NCBI GenBank assembly: GCA_002409785.1
Contig: DHOX01000045.1
Coordinates: 3,560-30,031 of the forward strand
Reading direction: 5' to 3'
DNA: 26,472 nucleotides
From: Prevotella sp. UBA5379
Lineage (GTDB): Bacteria; Bacteroidota; Bacteroidia; Bacteroidales; Bacteroidaceae
In this document: one piece after another, positions 16,029-23,364 of the stretch
How positions within the stretch are numbered: position 1 is the stretch's first letter
How the letters are laid out: each line of letters opens with the position of its first letter
Position numbers and translations under genes: made by a program
Notes under the pieces: generated by a model
The model's input: the letters and a program-made list of their open reading frames with translations, nothing else
What the model was told of the DNA's origin: nothing
The model's database searches: none

Positions 16029-17114
16029 TCAGTCATCAAAAACAATATCCAATTCTTTCCATTCGGGTCTTTTACTCTCATGATCCCCTGCCCTTGACAC
16101 TGAAAGTCCCATGAGACGGATGGGGTGCATGACATCATAATGGAGTTGGCGGAGCAGACTTTTGGCTAATGGCAGAATATCATCCTTTGTCCTGAGGATC
16201 TTCCCCTGAGTCAGACTTCGCGTCATCTGGGTGAAATCGCCATATTTAATCTTCAGTGTTAACGTACGACCTTCAAACTTACTTTTCTCCAGACGGTCCT
16301 GAAGCTCCAGTACCGTATGATAGAGTTCGATGATCACGGTCGATTTCAAACTGATATTTTCGGGGAACGTTCGCTCACAACCCACGGATTTCCTCTCACG
16401 ATGAGTGATCACAGGACGGTCATCTATGCCTCTGGCAAAATGATAGAACACGGTGCCGGCCTTTCCGAAAACATCATTGAGGTGCTTCTGTGAGCAGGCC
16501 CGGAGCTGGGAACCGGTAAAAATACCCATATCGTGCATGACCTGTGCCGTTCTTGACCCCACACCCCAGAATTTCTCTACCGGCAACTGAGCGATGAAAT
16601 CGAGCGCTTTTGCAGGATGAATCGTACAAAGCCCGTCTGGCTTCCGGTAATCGGAGGCAATCTTTGCCAGGAATTTATTATAGGATACTCCTGCAGAAGC
16701 TGTCAGGTTCAACTTCTCCTTGATCTCTTTCTTGATAGCCTTGGCTATATCATCAGCCAGCACAAGGCCTTTCTTATTCACCGTAACATCTAAAAAAGCC
16801 TCATCGATGGAAATCGGTTCGATCAGATCTGTATATTCGTGGAAGATTCCCCGGATCTCATCGGAGACCTGGACATAATAATCCCGGCGCCCTTCTACAA
16901 TGACCAAATCCGGACACAGGCGTTTTGCCGTCACCATAGACATAGCTGAATGAACCCCGTATTTCCGTGCTTCATAACTTGCTGTGGCCACAACACCGCG
17001 TACACTGTCATGCCCTACCGCCACAGGAAGTCCTTTCAATTCTGGACGATCCCGCTGCTCAATGCTTGCAAAAAAAGCATCCATATCAATATGTATGATC
17101 TTCCGCTCTGCCAT
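16029..17114 (-). CDS. dinB: DNA polymerase IV (DinB, Y-family)
   Basis: This translesion DNA polymerase has 361 residues, the normal length. HIDMDAFFASIEQ holds the metal-binding aspartate (D10) and the aromatic steric gate just after it. YEARKYGVHSAM is the finger motif. SIDEAFLDV holds the catalytic D104 and E105. GVSYNKFLAKIASDYRKPDG and PVEKFWGVGSRTAQVM form the thumb helix-hairpin-helix region. The little finger follows, and the tail EWKELDIVFDD may contain the sliding-clamp peptide. The ATG at 17114 lies nine bases after a TATCTTTG box. It appears to be the first gene of a unit with the MFS exporter. No LexA-type operator is obvious. Confidence 0.95.
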   Translation of the reverse strand: MAERKIIHIDMDAFFASIEQRDRPELKGLPVAVGHDSVRGVVATASYEARKYGVHSAMSMVTAKRLCPDLVIVEGRRDYYVQVSDEIRGIFHEYTDLIEPISIDEAFLDVTVNKKGLVLADDIAKAIKKEIKEKLNLTASAGVSYNKFLAKIASDYRKPDGLCTIHPAKALDFIAQLPVEKFWGVGSRTAQVMHDMGIFTGSQLRACSQKHLNDVFGKAGTVFYHFARGIDDRPVITHRERKSVGCERTFPENISLKSTVIIELYHTVLELQDRLEKSKFEGRTLTLKIKYGDFTQMTRSLTQGKILRTKDDILPLAKSLLRQLHYDVMHPIRLMGLSVSRAGDHESKRPEWKELDIVFDD

Positions 17115-17123
17115 AGTCTATTG

Positions 17124-17131
17124 CAAAGATA
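17124..17131 (-). promoter_or_regulatory. Bacteroidetes -7 box for dinB
   Basis: TATCTTTG on the minus strand matches TAnnTTTG, nine bases before the dinB ATG. The -33 position is poor. It is divergent from the argS promoter about 130 bases away. Confidence 0.6.
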
Positions 17132-17263
17132 GTGCTTTTTGATAAAAAAAGGCATTACCTGATGAGATTAATAGCCATGGGAAGCAAAGAGAAGGCACAA
17201 GGACAAACGACAGATCATTCGGGATTTTTCCTCTCGTCTCGTGGACTTTCCGATTATTTTCAG

Positions 17264-17271
17264 TAACTTTG
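17264..17271 (+). promoter_or_regulatory. Bacteroidetes -7 box for argS
   Basis: TAACTTTG matches TAnnTTTG. It lies 134 bases before the argS ATG, giving an unusually long leader compared with the other genes here. Confidence 0.6.
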
Positions 17272-17278
17272 CAACTGC

Positions 17279-17370
17279 AACCGGCCCATGTCACAGAATC
17301 TTCACTCGTACCTTGTTCCACGGGAGGGTCATTGCTATGACTGGATCCCATAGGACCCGTACAGCCGGTT
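17279..17370 (+). promoter_or_regulatory. Possible structured 5' leader of argS
   Basis: Starting about eight bases after the promoter box, AACCGGC (17279-17285) can pair with GCCGGTT (17364-17370), closing a 92-base element. Inside it GTCAT (17328-17332) pairs with ATGAC (17337-17341) around TGCT; as an alternative, GGGTC (17326-17330) can pair with GACCC (17354-17358). The two inner pairings exclude each other, as in a switch. There is no run of T, so transcription attenuation is not evident. Whether it regulates argS is unknown. Confidence 0.35.
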
Positions 17371-17405
17371 GAACTTCAGCGATATTAATAAAAAAACATA
17401 CCGGT

Positions 17406-19223
17406 ATGAAAATCGAAGACCAAATCAGTAACTCGGCTGTCCGTGCCGTAAAGGAATTATACGGGCAGGAAATACCTGGCAAGATGATCCAGGTTCAGAA
17501 GACGAAAAGTAATTTCGAAGGTAACCTCACGCTTGTGGTTTTCCCTTTGCTCAGAATCTCTCATCAGAAACCGGAAGATACAGGCAGGGCAATCGGAGAA
17601 TACCTGCTGAAAGACTGCAAGGCTATAGCGGGATATAATGTGGTGAAGGGATTCCTGAACCTCAATATTGCTCCCTCCGCCTGGGTAGGACTGCTTAATG
17701 ATATTCATGCTGACCCGGAATTCGGCAAGACGGCTCCCGCTAAGGATGCTCCGCTCTATATGGTGGAATATTCATCGCCTAACACGAACAAGCCATTACA
17801 TCTGGGCCATGTCCGCAATAACCTGCTGGGCTGGGCTCTCTCTCAGATCCTGGCTGCCACAGGTAAGAAGGTTATCAAGACCAATATTGTCAATGACCGC
17901 GGTATCCATATCTGCAAGTCGATGATCGCGTGGAAGAGATGGTTTAATGGAGAGACCCCGGAATCTACAGGCAAGAAGGGAGACCATCTCATCGGCGACT
18001 GCTATGTGGCCTTCGAGCAGCACTATAAGGCTCAATGGGAAGAGCTGAAGGCTGAATATGTCAGAAAGGGGCTCGATGAGGAGAAAGCTGAAGAAAAAGC
18101 CAAAAATGAAGCTCCGCTCATCCAGGAGGCTCACCACCTGCTCGTACGCTGGGAAGACAATGACCCGGATGTCCGTGCGCTGTGGAAGAAACTGAACTCA
18201 TGGGTCTACGCAGGCTTTGACCAGACATACAAGGCTTTAGGAGTAAACTTTGACAAGATCTATTACGAATCAAATACCTATATTGAAGGGAAACGCAAGG
18301 TCCTGGAGGGTTTGAAAAAAGGCCTTTTCTACCGGAAAGAGGATAATAGTGTCTGGTGTGACCTGACTCCGGAGGGGCTCGATCAGAAATTACTGCTCCG
18401 GAAGGACGGCACTTCCGTCTACATGACTCAGGACATCGGGACGGCTGAGATGCGCTTCCATGATTATCCTATCGACAAGATGATCTATGTCGTCGGCAAT
18501 GAGCAGAATTACCACTTTCAGGTACTTTCCATTATCCTCGATAAACTCGGATTCAAATGGGGCAAAGATCTGGTGCACTTCTCTTACGGGATGGTCAATC
18601 TGCCTAACGGCAGGATGAAGAGCCGTGAGGGAACGGTCGTGGATGCTGACGAATTGATCGCTGAAATGATCAGACAGGCACGGGAGACTTCCGATGAACT
18701 CGGGAAATTCAAGGATATGACGGAAAAGGAAAAGAATGAAGTAGCTCGTATCGTGGGCCTGGGAGCATTGAAATACTTTATACTGAAAGTGGATGCTCGT
18801 AAGGATATGCTCTTCAATCCGGCAGAATCCATCGATTTCAACGGTAATACTGGTCCTTTTATCCAATATACATACGCCCGTATCCGCAGCATCATGCGGA
18901 AAGCTGCCGAACAGGACATCCAGATTCCTGCCCGACTCCCGGAGAATGCGCCTATCAATGAAAAGGAGGTCCAACTCATCCAGAAGATGAATGACTTTTC
19001 AGCAACGGTACAGGAAGCAGGGAATAACTATAACCCTGCCGTGATCGCTAACTACGCCTATGAACTGACCAAGGATTTCAATCAGTTCTATCATGACTAT
19101 AGTATCCTGAATGCAGAGAATGAGGCGGAGAAGATCACTCGTCTGGTCATCGCAGAGAACGTGTCCAGAGTCATCAAAAATGCGATGAGCCTCCTGGGGA
19201 TCGAAGTGCCGGAAAGAATGTAA
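17406..19223 (+). CDS. argS: Arginyl-tRNA synthetase
   Basis: This class I aminoacyl-tRNA synthetase charges tRNA-Arg with arginine in the cytoplasm. The 605 residues have the expected order: an N-terminal additional domain (about 1-90), then EYSSPNTNKPLHLGHVRNN with the HIGH motif as HLGH (132-135). NIVNDRGIHICKSMIAW lies in the arginine-binding region. GRMKSREGTVV (about 401-411) replaces KMSKS, as is normal for this enzyme. NTGPFIQYTYARIRSI leads into the C-terminal anticodon-binding (DALR) domain that runs to the end. Length is usual for the Bacteroidetes enzyme. The ATG at 17406 is the family start. It is essential housekeeping and is followed after 44 bases by an RNase HI gene on the same strand. 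Confidence 0.97.
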   Translation: MKIEDQISNSAVRAVKELYGQEIPGKMIQVQKTKSNFEGNLTLVVFPLLRISHQKPEDTGRAIGEYLLKDCKAIAGYNVVKGFLNLNIAPSAWVGLLNDIHADPEFGKTAPAKDAPLYMVEYSSPNTNKPLHLGHVRNNLLGWALSQILAATGKKVIKTNIVNDRGIHICKSMIAWKRWFNGETPESTGKKGDHLIGDCYVAFEQHYKAQWEELKAEYVRKGLDEEKAEEKAKNEAPLIQEAHHLLVRWEDNDPDVRALWKKLNSWVYAGFDQTYKALGVNFDKIYYESNTYIEGKRKVLEGLKKGLFYRKEDNSVWCDLTPEGLDQKLLLRKDGTSVYMTQDIGTAEMRFHDYPIDKMIYVVGNEQNYHFQVLSIILDKLGFKWGKDLVHFSYGMVNLPNGRMKSREGTVVDADELIAEMIRQARETSDELGKFKDMTEKEKNEVARIVGLGALKYFILKVDARKDMLFNPAESIDFNGNTGPFIQYTYARIRSIMRKAAEQDIQIPARLPENAPINEKEVQLIQKMNDFSATVQEAGNNYNPAVIANYAYELTKDFNQFYHDYSILNAENEAEKITRLVIAENVSRVIKNAMSLLGIEVPERM

Positions 19224-19267
19224 TTCCACGATGCCCTTCCACTAAATTGAAGAGAATAGTTCATAAG

Positions 19268-19753
19268 ATGATAGCACAGAAAAAAGAACCGGTCAATCCC
19301 CCTGATTACCGTCACGATACGGTCTTGCCTTTACCTATGGCGGTAAAGGCAAACGCATGGGCGGTGGATGCAGCTTGTTCCGGCAACCCGGGACCGATGG
19401 AATATCAGTGCATTGACCTGGCTACGGGAGAGCGTGTGTTTCATTTCGGACCCGTAAAAGGCACGAACAATATCGGAGAATTCCTCGCTATCGTCCATGC
19501 CTTGGCACTCATGGATCAGCGTCATATTCAGGATAAGGTAATCTATTCTGACAGCTACAATGCAATCCTGTGGGTACAGAAAAAGCAATGCAAGACCAAA
19601 CTTGTACGAAATGCGGGTACTGCTCCATTGTATGGGATCATTAACCGCGCGGAACAATGGTTGCATGCTCATCCGGTCCATGTACCGATTCTCAAGTGGG
19701 AAACCTCACAATGGGGCGAATGTCCGGCTGATTTCGGAAGAAAGAAGAAATAG
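19268..19753 (+). CDS. Ribonuclease HI family protein
   Basis: The enzyme degrades the RNA strand of RNA:DNA hybrids. From the ATG at 19268 the protein has 161 residues; a TTG seven codons upstream (19247) is a weaker start. The four metal-binding acids are visible: AVDAACSGNPGPMEY (D34), NNIGEFLAI (E71), IYSDSYNAI (D96), and the late aspartate in CPADFGRKK. The WETSQWGECPADFGRK tail is typical of the Bacteroidetes form. In the Bacteroidetes relatives I know, an N-terminal viroplasmin-like hybrid-binding domain often precedes this; here there is only a short basic, proline-containing lead of about 27 residues. It may share the argS transcript. Confidence 0.85.
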   Translation: MIAQKKEPVNPPDYRHDTVLPLPMAVKANAWAVDAACSGNPGPMEYQCIDLATGERVFHFGPVKGTNNIGEFLAIVHALALMDQRHIQDKVIYSDSYNAILWVQKKQCKTKLVRNAGTAPLYGIINRAEQWLHAHPVHVPILKWETSQWGECPADFGRKKK

Positions 19754-19800
19754 ATTTTTTCTGTTAACTACTTTATAAAATATTCTAAGGCTCTTCCCTC

Positions 19801-20499
19801 TCATATTGCAGACTGATAAGGTTTTGTAGACAAGTCCATGATGATGGTTCCAAAACCTATATCAGAATGTTTCCCCAATCCGATACCATCCGGCAAAAGT
19901 ATATTTGAAATAAAGTGGAAATCAAGAACCTGGACGATTTCACCTTTATAGTTAATTCGTTCCGGAAAGACTTTATCTGTAATGATAATCTTCAGTTCTT
20001 TCTCTCCATGATAGCCAATACTCTTAAAGAAAGTGAGAATATCTTTCTTCAAAAGACCCTCGATATAATGGGTCTGATCTTTTAAGGGCAACAATGCTCC
20101 TTCCCCGTTTCCCGAATCATGATCCGAGAACACATAATGGTTCATGGAATAATGCCGGGGAGAAGCTTGTATGCGAGGCTGATACTGATGACATTCAACC
20201 TTTTCAATCTTCATATCCACCTTCCGAACGCCAAGAAGAGAGGAAAAACTTGACCGAGAAAGAAGAGAATCTACCCTGGGAATCGCATTACCTAAAGCAA
20301 CAATTACCGGACGGCCGCACAGGATCTTGTATTGTGCCAACGGATATTGGCTCTCTGATTCACCTTTCTTACAAACATCTGCTTTAGGATTAGTATCATT
20401 ATTCATGTACCGAACCATTGCGCGGCGAAAACTCGGAACTTCTTCAGGATGGATTCCATGATCAAACAACATATAAAGAATAGGAATACCTGTTATCAT
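19801..20499 (-). CDS. Orphan Cas6-like (RAMP superfamily) RNA-binding protein
   Basis: From the ATG at 20499 the protein has 232 residues, the size of Cas6. The frame is open for 59 more codons upstream (to 20676), but that part is AT-rich intergenic sequence and contains a promoter-like box, so it is left out. Cas6 enzymes bind CRISPR repeat RNA and cut it into guides. Family marks from memory are PEEVPSFRRAMVRYM (18-32), YPLAQYKILCGRPVIVALG (52-70), DILTFFKSIGYH (153-164), FHFISNILLPDGIGLG (194-209) and the C-terminal glycine-rich loop GIGLGKHSDIGFGTI (205-219). Bacteroidetes Cas6 proteins usually have a His-containing segment just before the YPxxQYK motif; here no histidine occurs between H17 and H104, so RNA cleavage may be lost. 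No CRISPR array or other cas gene is in the window. It converges with RNase HI and follows the efflux operon. Family assignment is likely but made by eye. Confidence 0.66.
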   Translation of the reverse strand: MITGIPILYMLFDHGIHPEEVPSFRRAMVRYMNNDTNPKADVCKKGESESQYPLAQYKILCGRPVIVALGNAIPRVDSLLSRSSFSSLLGVRKVDMKIEKVECHQYQPRIQASPRHYSMNHYVFSDHDSGNGEGALLPLKDQTHYIEGLLKKDILTFFKSIGYHGEKELKIIITDKVFPERINYKGEIVQVLDFHFISNILLPDGIGLGKHSDIGFGTIIMDLSTKPYQSAI

Positions 20500-20522
20500 A
20501 GAACTTATTATATTTCTGATTG

Positions 20523-20530
20523 CGAAATTA
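20523..20530 (-). promoter_or_regulatory. Possible -7 box for the Cas6-like gene
   Basis: TAATTTCG on the minus strand differs from TAnnTTTG by one base. It ends 23 bases before the ATG at 20499, a spacing like that of other genes here, and supports the shorter protein. Confidence 0.4.
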
Positions 20531-20650
20531 ATAAAAAAAATCCAACAGGCTATCTTTTCATCAAGGAATATCATATAACTGGAACATTTTTCACAATTTA
20601 AAAGAAAAATCATCTTAAAATCAGGCAATAATGTTCTTGTTTTTAATCTC

Positions 20651-20693
20651 AGGTTATCTGACAAGGATGGGTCCAAAGTGTCTTTACGATAAC
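20651..20693 (-). repeat. Inverted repeat after the efflux operon
   Basis: GGTTATC (20651-20657) and GATAACC (20687-20693) are exact inverted copies 29 bases apart, 22 bases past the stop of the EmrB-like gene. There is no T run after the second arm on the minus strand, so a rho-independent terminator is doubtful. A processing or protein-binding site is possible. Confidence 0.3.
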
Positions 20694-20714
20694 CGGAACA
20701 AGGCGGAGCAACGA

Positions 20715-22265
20715 TCAGGGCTCCTGATGCTTTCTCAAAAGGAGCATAAGAGGTAAAGAGACAACACAGATAATGGCCAGAACACGAAAAGAAGACAGAT
20801 AACTCAATAAAGAGGACTGCTGGAAGACACTATAGTCCAACAGTTTATAGCATAAAGCCTGGACACTGCCGGTATCATAGCCCATTCCCTGAAGCAGATG
20901 AGTCAAGCCGGAGACGGCATTCGTGCAATTGGGCGCATACAGTGTGATATGTGAAGAGAGCAGGGCCTGGTCAACTGCTTGCGAATTACTGATATGAGTG
21001 CCTATTAAGGCCAGTCCGAACGCACCCCCCTGCTGCTTTGCCATATTAGCAAGTCCTGTTCCTTGACCTATATCTGCACCCCGAAGACCTTCCAGCGCCA
21101 TAATGAGCACAGGAAGCATGAACAATCCTATTCCAAGTCCTCTGAACAGCAAAGGATAGAACAGATCCCACCATGAAGAATCCGGGGACTGGTAACACAT
21201 CCATAAACCAAAAATGAAAGTACAGATAAATCCACCGATCATCAACGTTCTTGGGCTGACCCCTTTTGCCAGCATTTTTTTACTGATCGCCATTCCGACA
21301 ATCGAGATAAATGTCCCGGGAACCAAGGCTAACCCGCTTAATGTCGTAGTCCATCCCAGATTGATCTGAGCCATCAGAGGGAAAGCATAGATTGCAATAT
21401 AAAGCAAGGCTCCCATCACTCCGTTAAAGAATATCCCCAATGCCAGATTCCGGTTCTTCAGCAATTTAATGTTGACAGCAGGAAACTTCACATGCAGTTC
21501 TCTCAGGATAAAAGCAAGGATACCCATACTAGCAACAATACTGAAAAGAGTAATCGTATGATCATCAAACCAGTTGTTCTTGTTACCATCCTCCAGGACA
21601 TATTGCAGGCTTCCGACTCCTACGGCAAGAAAGATGATGCCCCACCAGTCAATATTATTCTTAAGGTTTACATCCTTTTCATCAGAGACAACCACCCACG
21701 ACATTGCTGCCGCCAACAATCCCAAGGGAACATTGATAAAGAATATCCAGTTCCATGAATAGTTGTCTGCAATAAGCCCTCCTAATGTCGGCCCCAGTGC
21801 AGGAGCGGTTGCCACCCCGATGCCATAGATCATTGTAGCCGTATTCAACTTCTCCGGAGGGAAAGACCTCACCAGTATGGTCTGTGACAGAGCCATCAAT
21901 GCTCCCCCGCCAAGTCCTTGGATGCTTCTCCAGACAATCAACTGCCACAGCTCGGTCGAATTACCACACATAAATGAGGAGAAAGTAAACAATAATATCG
22001 AGAAAGTAAAGTACCTCTTTTCCCCTATCAGTTGTGAAAGCATTCCACTAAGAGGTATGATGATCACATTGGAAATGGCATAAGCGGTAGAGACCCATAC
22101 GACATCGGTCGTCGAAACGCCCAGACTTCCGGCAATATGACGCAGACACACATTGACAATCGTCGTATCAACCAACTCGAGCATGGATGCGATAATACAA
22201 GTGACAACGATGATGGTCCGTAAGATTCCGGAAGGATATTCTATATTCTGCACTCTTCCGCCCAT
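20715..22265 (-). CDS. MFS drug exporter, DHA2 family (EmrB-like), inner-membrane pump
   Basis: The 516 residues have about 14 helices. ELVDTTIVNVCLRHIAGSLG is the D1 motif of DHA2 pumps. PLSGMLSQLIGEKRYF is the motif A loop and WRSIQGLGGGALMALSQTIL is helix 4. GVATAPALGPTLGGLIADNY is motif C of antiporters, followed by SWNWIFFINVPLG, standard for EmrB. In gammaproteobacteria such pumps join an EmrA adaptor and TolC to expel hydrophobic drugs across both membranes using the proton gradient. The gene is tightly coupled to the adaptor gene: the adaptor stop TGA is separated from this ATG by one base. The start MGGRVQNIEYPSGILRTIIV places the first helix normally. The exported compounds cannot be inferred. 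Confidence 0.93.
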   Translation of the reverse strand: MGGRVQNIEYPSGILRTIIVVTCIIASMLELVDTTIVNVCLRHIAGSLGVSTTDVVWVSTAYAISNVIIIPLSGMLSQLIGEKRYFTFSILLFTFSSFMCGNSTELWQLIVWRSIQGLGGGALMALSQTILVRSFPPEKLNTATMIYGIGVATAPALGPTLGGLIADNYSWNWIFFINVPLGLLAAAMSWVVVSDEKDVNLKNNIDWWGIIFLAVGVGSLQYVLEDGNKNNWFDDHTITLFSIVASMGILAFILRELHVKFPAVNIKLLKNRNLALGIFFNGVMGALLYIAIYAFPLMAQINLGWTTTLSGLALVPGTFISIVGMAISKKMLAKGVSPRTLMIGGFICTFIFGLWMCYQSPDSSWWDLFYPLLFRGLGIGLFMLPVLIMALEGLRGADIGQGTGLANMAKQQGGAFGLALIGTHISNSQAVDQALLSSHITLYAPNCTNAVSGLTHLLQGMGYDTGSVQALCYKLLDYSVFQQSSLLSYLSSFRVLAIICVVSLPLMLLLRKHQEP

Positions 22266-22266
22266 A

Positions 22267-23349
22267 TCATCTTGTTTTTACGGACACCTCTGTACTCATT
22301 CCGGGAAGCAGGCGTCTTGTCCTGCTATAATTGCTGATGTGAATACGTACCGGCAACCTCTGTGTTACTTTAATAAAATTACCTGTTGCGTTTTCAGCCG
22401 GGAGTATCGAGAACTTGTTCCCGGTAGCACCACAGAAACTTTGCACCTTGCCTTTTAATCTCAGTCCAGGATAAGCATCAACGGTCACTACCGCTCTCTG
22501 TCCGAGTTGCATCCTGCCTAATTGTGTTTCCTTAAAATTAGCAGTAACCCAGATATCTGACAGATCAATGATAGAAGCCAAAACCATCCCTGACGGGACA
22601 AACTGACCGGGCTCTATCACCTTCTTAGAAACGACGCCATCACATGGAGCAGTGATGAAAGCATGTCTATATTGATCTTCCGCCTGAAGCAGCTGGGCCT
22701 GTGCCTGCTTGATATGCGCAACAGCCTGTCTGATCTGAATGCTGTGGACATGGGTCTGTGAACGGATCGTGGATACCTGAGCCATAGAAGATCCGTATGA
22801 TTTCTCCGAAGCAGCAAGTTGGGCATCAGCAATCTGCCATGCAGCTTTAGCAGCATCGAGAGCCTGCGGGGTGGCAGCGCCATTTTTGCTCATCTTTTCT
22901 TTTCTCTGATAATCTCTCAGGGCCTGCCATTCTTTGGCCCTTGCCATCGTGATATTCTCCTTCACCGAACCAGAATTGAGACCGGCTACTATTTCACTGA
23001 ATTCTGATGCTGACACCTGTTTCTTGCAAGACAGTAATTCGGTCTGTGCAGCAAGAACCGCTGCCCGTGCCTCCATGACCTGCGCACTCAAACTGGCTGT
23101 ATCATAAACTACCAGGGTATCTCCTCTCTTCACCTTCTGATTATCCGTAAACCGGACCTGACTGATATATCCTGTCACCATCGTGCGAAGCGGAATGATG
23201 TTACCGTCAATCTGTGCATCATCCGTCGATTCGTGACACCACGAATCATATCCTAATTTTAAAACCAGGCCGAGAACGATGATCCCTGCTATTGCTCCCA
23301 TATAAATGACTGTCCGGGAGATCTTTTTCTTTTTACCCTTATTATCCAT
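22267..23349 (-). CDS. EmrA/HlyD-family membrane fusion protein
   Basis: This periplasmic adaptor has 360 residues. A short basic cytoplasmic start (MDNKGKKKKISRTVIYMG) leads into one membrane anchor at about residues 14-31. ESTDDAQIDGNIIPLRTMV is the typical EmrA entry strand (the D-A-x-V/I-x-G motif). GYISQVRFTDNQKVKRGDTL follows as the first half of the lipoyl/barrel-sandwich domain. A long alpha-helical hairpin (about 85-215) follows, then FITAPCDGVVSKKVIEPGQF as the second half. WVTANFKETQLGRMQLGQRA and VDAYPGLRLKGKVQSF form the beta-barrel. It links the inner-membrane pump to the TolC-like channel. It starts 15 bases after the channel gene and ends one base before the pump gene, so the three are one operon. 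Confidence 0.93.
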   Translation of the reverse strand: MDNKGKKKKISRTVIYMGAIAGIIVLGLVLKLGYDSWCHESTDDAQIDGNIIPLRTMVTGYISQVRFTDNQKVKRGDTLVVYDTASLSAQVMEARAAVLAAQTELLSCKKQVSASEFSEIVAGLNSGSVKENITMARAKEWQALRDYQRKEKMSKNGAATPQALDAAKAAWQIADAQLAASEKSYGSSMAQVSTIRSQTHVHSIQIRQAVAHIKQAQAQLLQAEDQYRHAFITAPCDGVVSKKVIEPGQFVPSGMVLASIIDLSDIWVTANFKETQLGRMQLGQRAVVTVDAYPGLRLKGKVQSFCGATGNKFSILPAENATGNFIKVTQRLPVRIHISNYSRTRRLLPGMSTEVSVKTR

Positions 23350-23364
23350 ATTCCGTTTCTCTCT

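Noticed and set aside
17115..17160. LexA-type SOS operator upstream of dinB
   Set aside because: No convincing palindromic operator was found around the dinB promoter box.
17271..17405. tRNA gene or T-box in the argS leader
   Set aside because: No cloverleaf with a GGTTCRA T-arm can be folded, no T-box sequence is present, and T-boxes are not typical of this phylum.
18390..18974. Antisense open frames within argS
   Set aside because: argS is complete and conserved across this stretch; no promoter or family resemblance supports an antisense gene.
19754..20714. CRISPR array near the Cas6-like gene
   Set aside because: No spaced direct repeats of 24-40 bases are seen on either side of the gene or elsewhere in the window.
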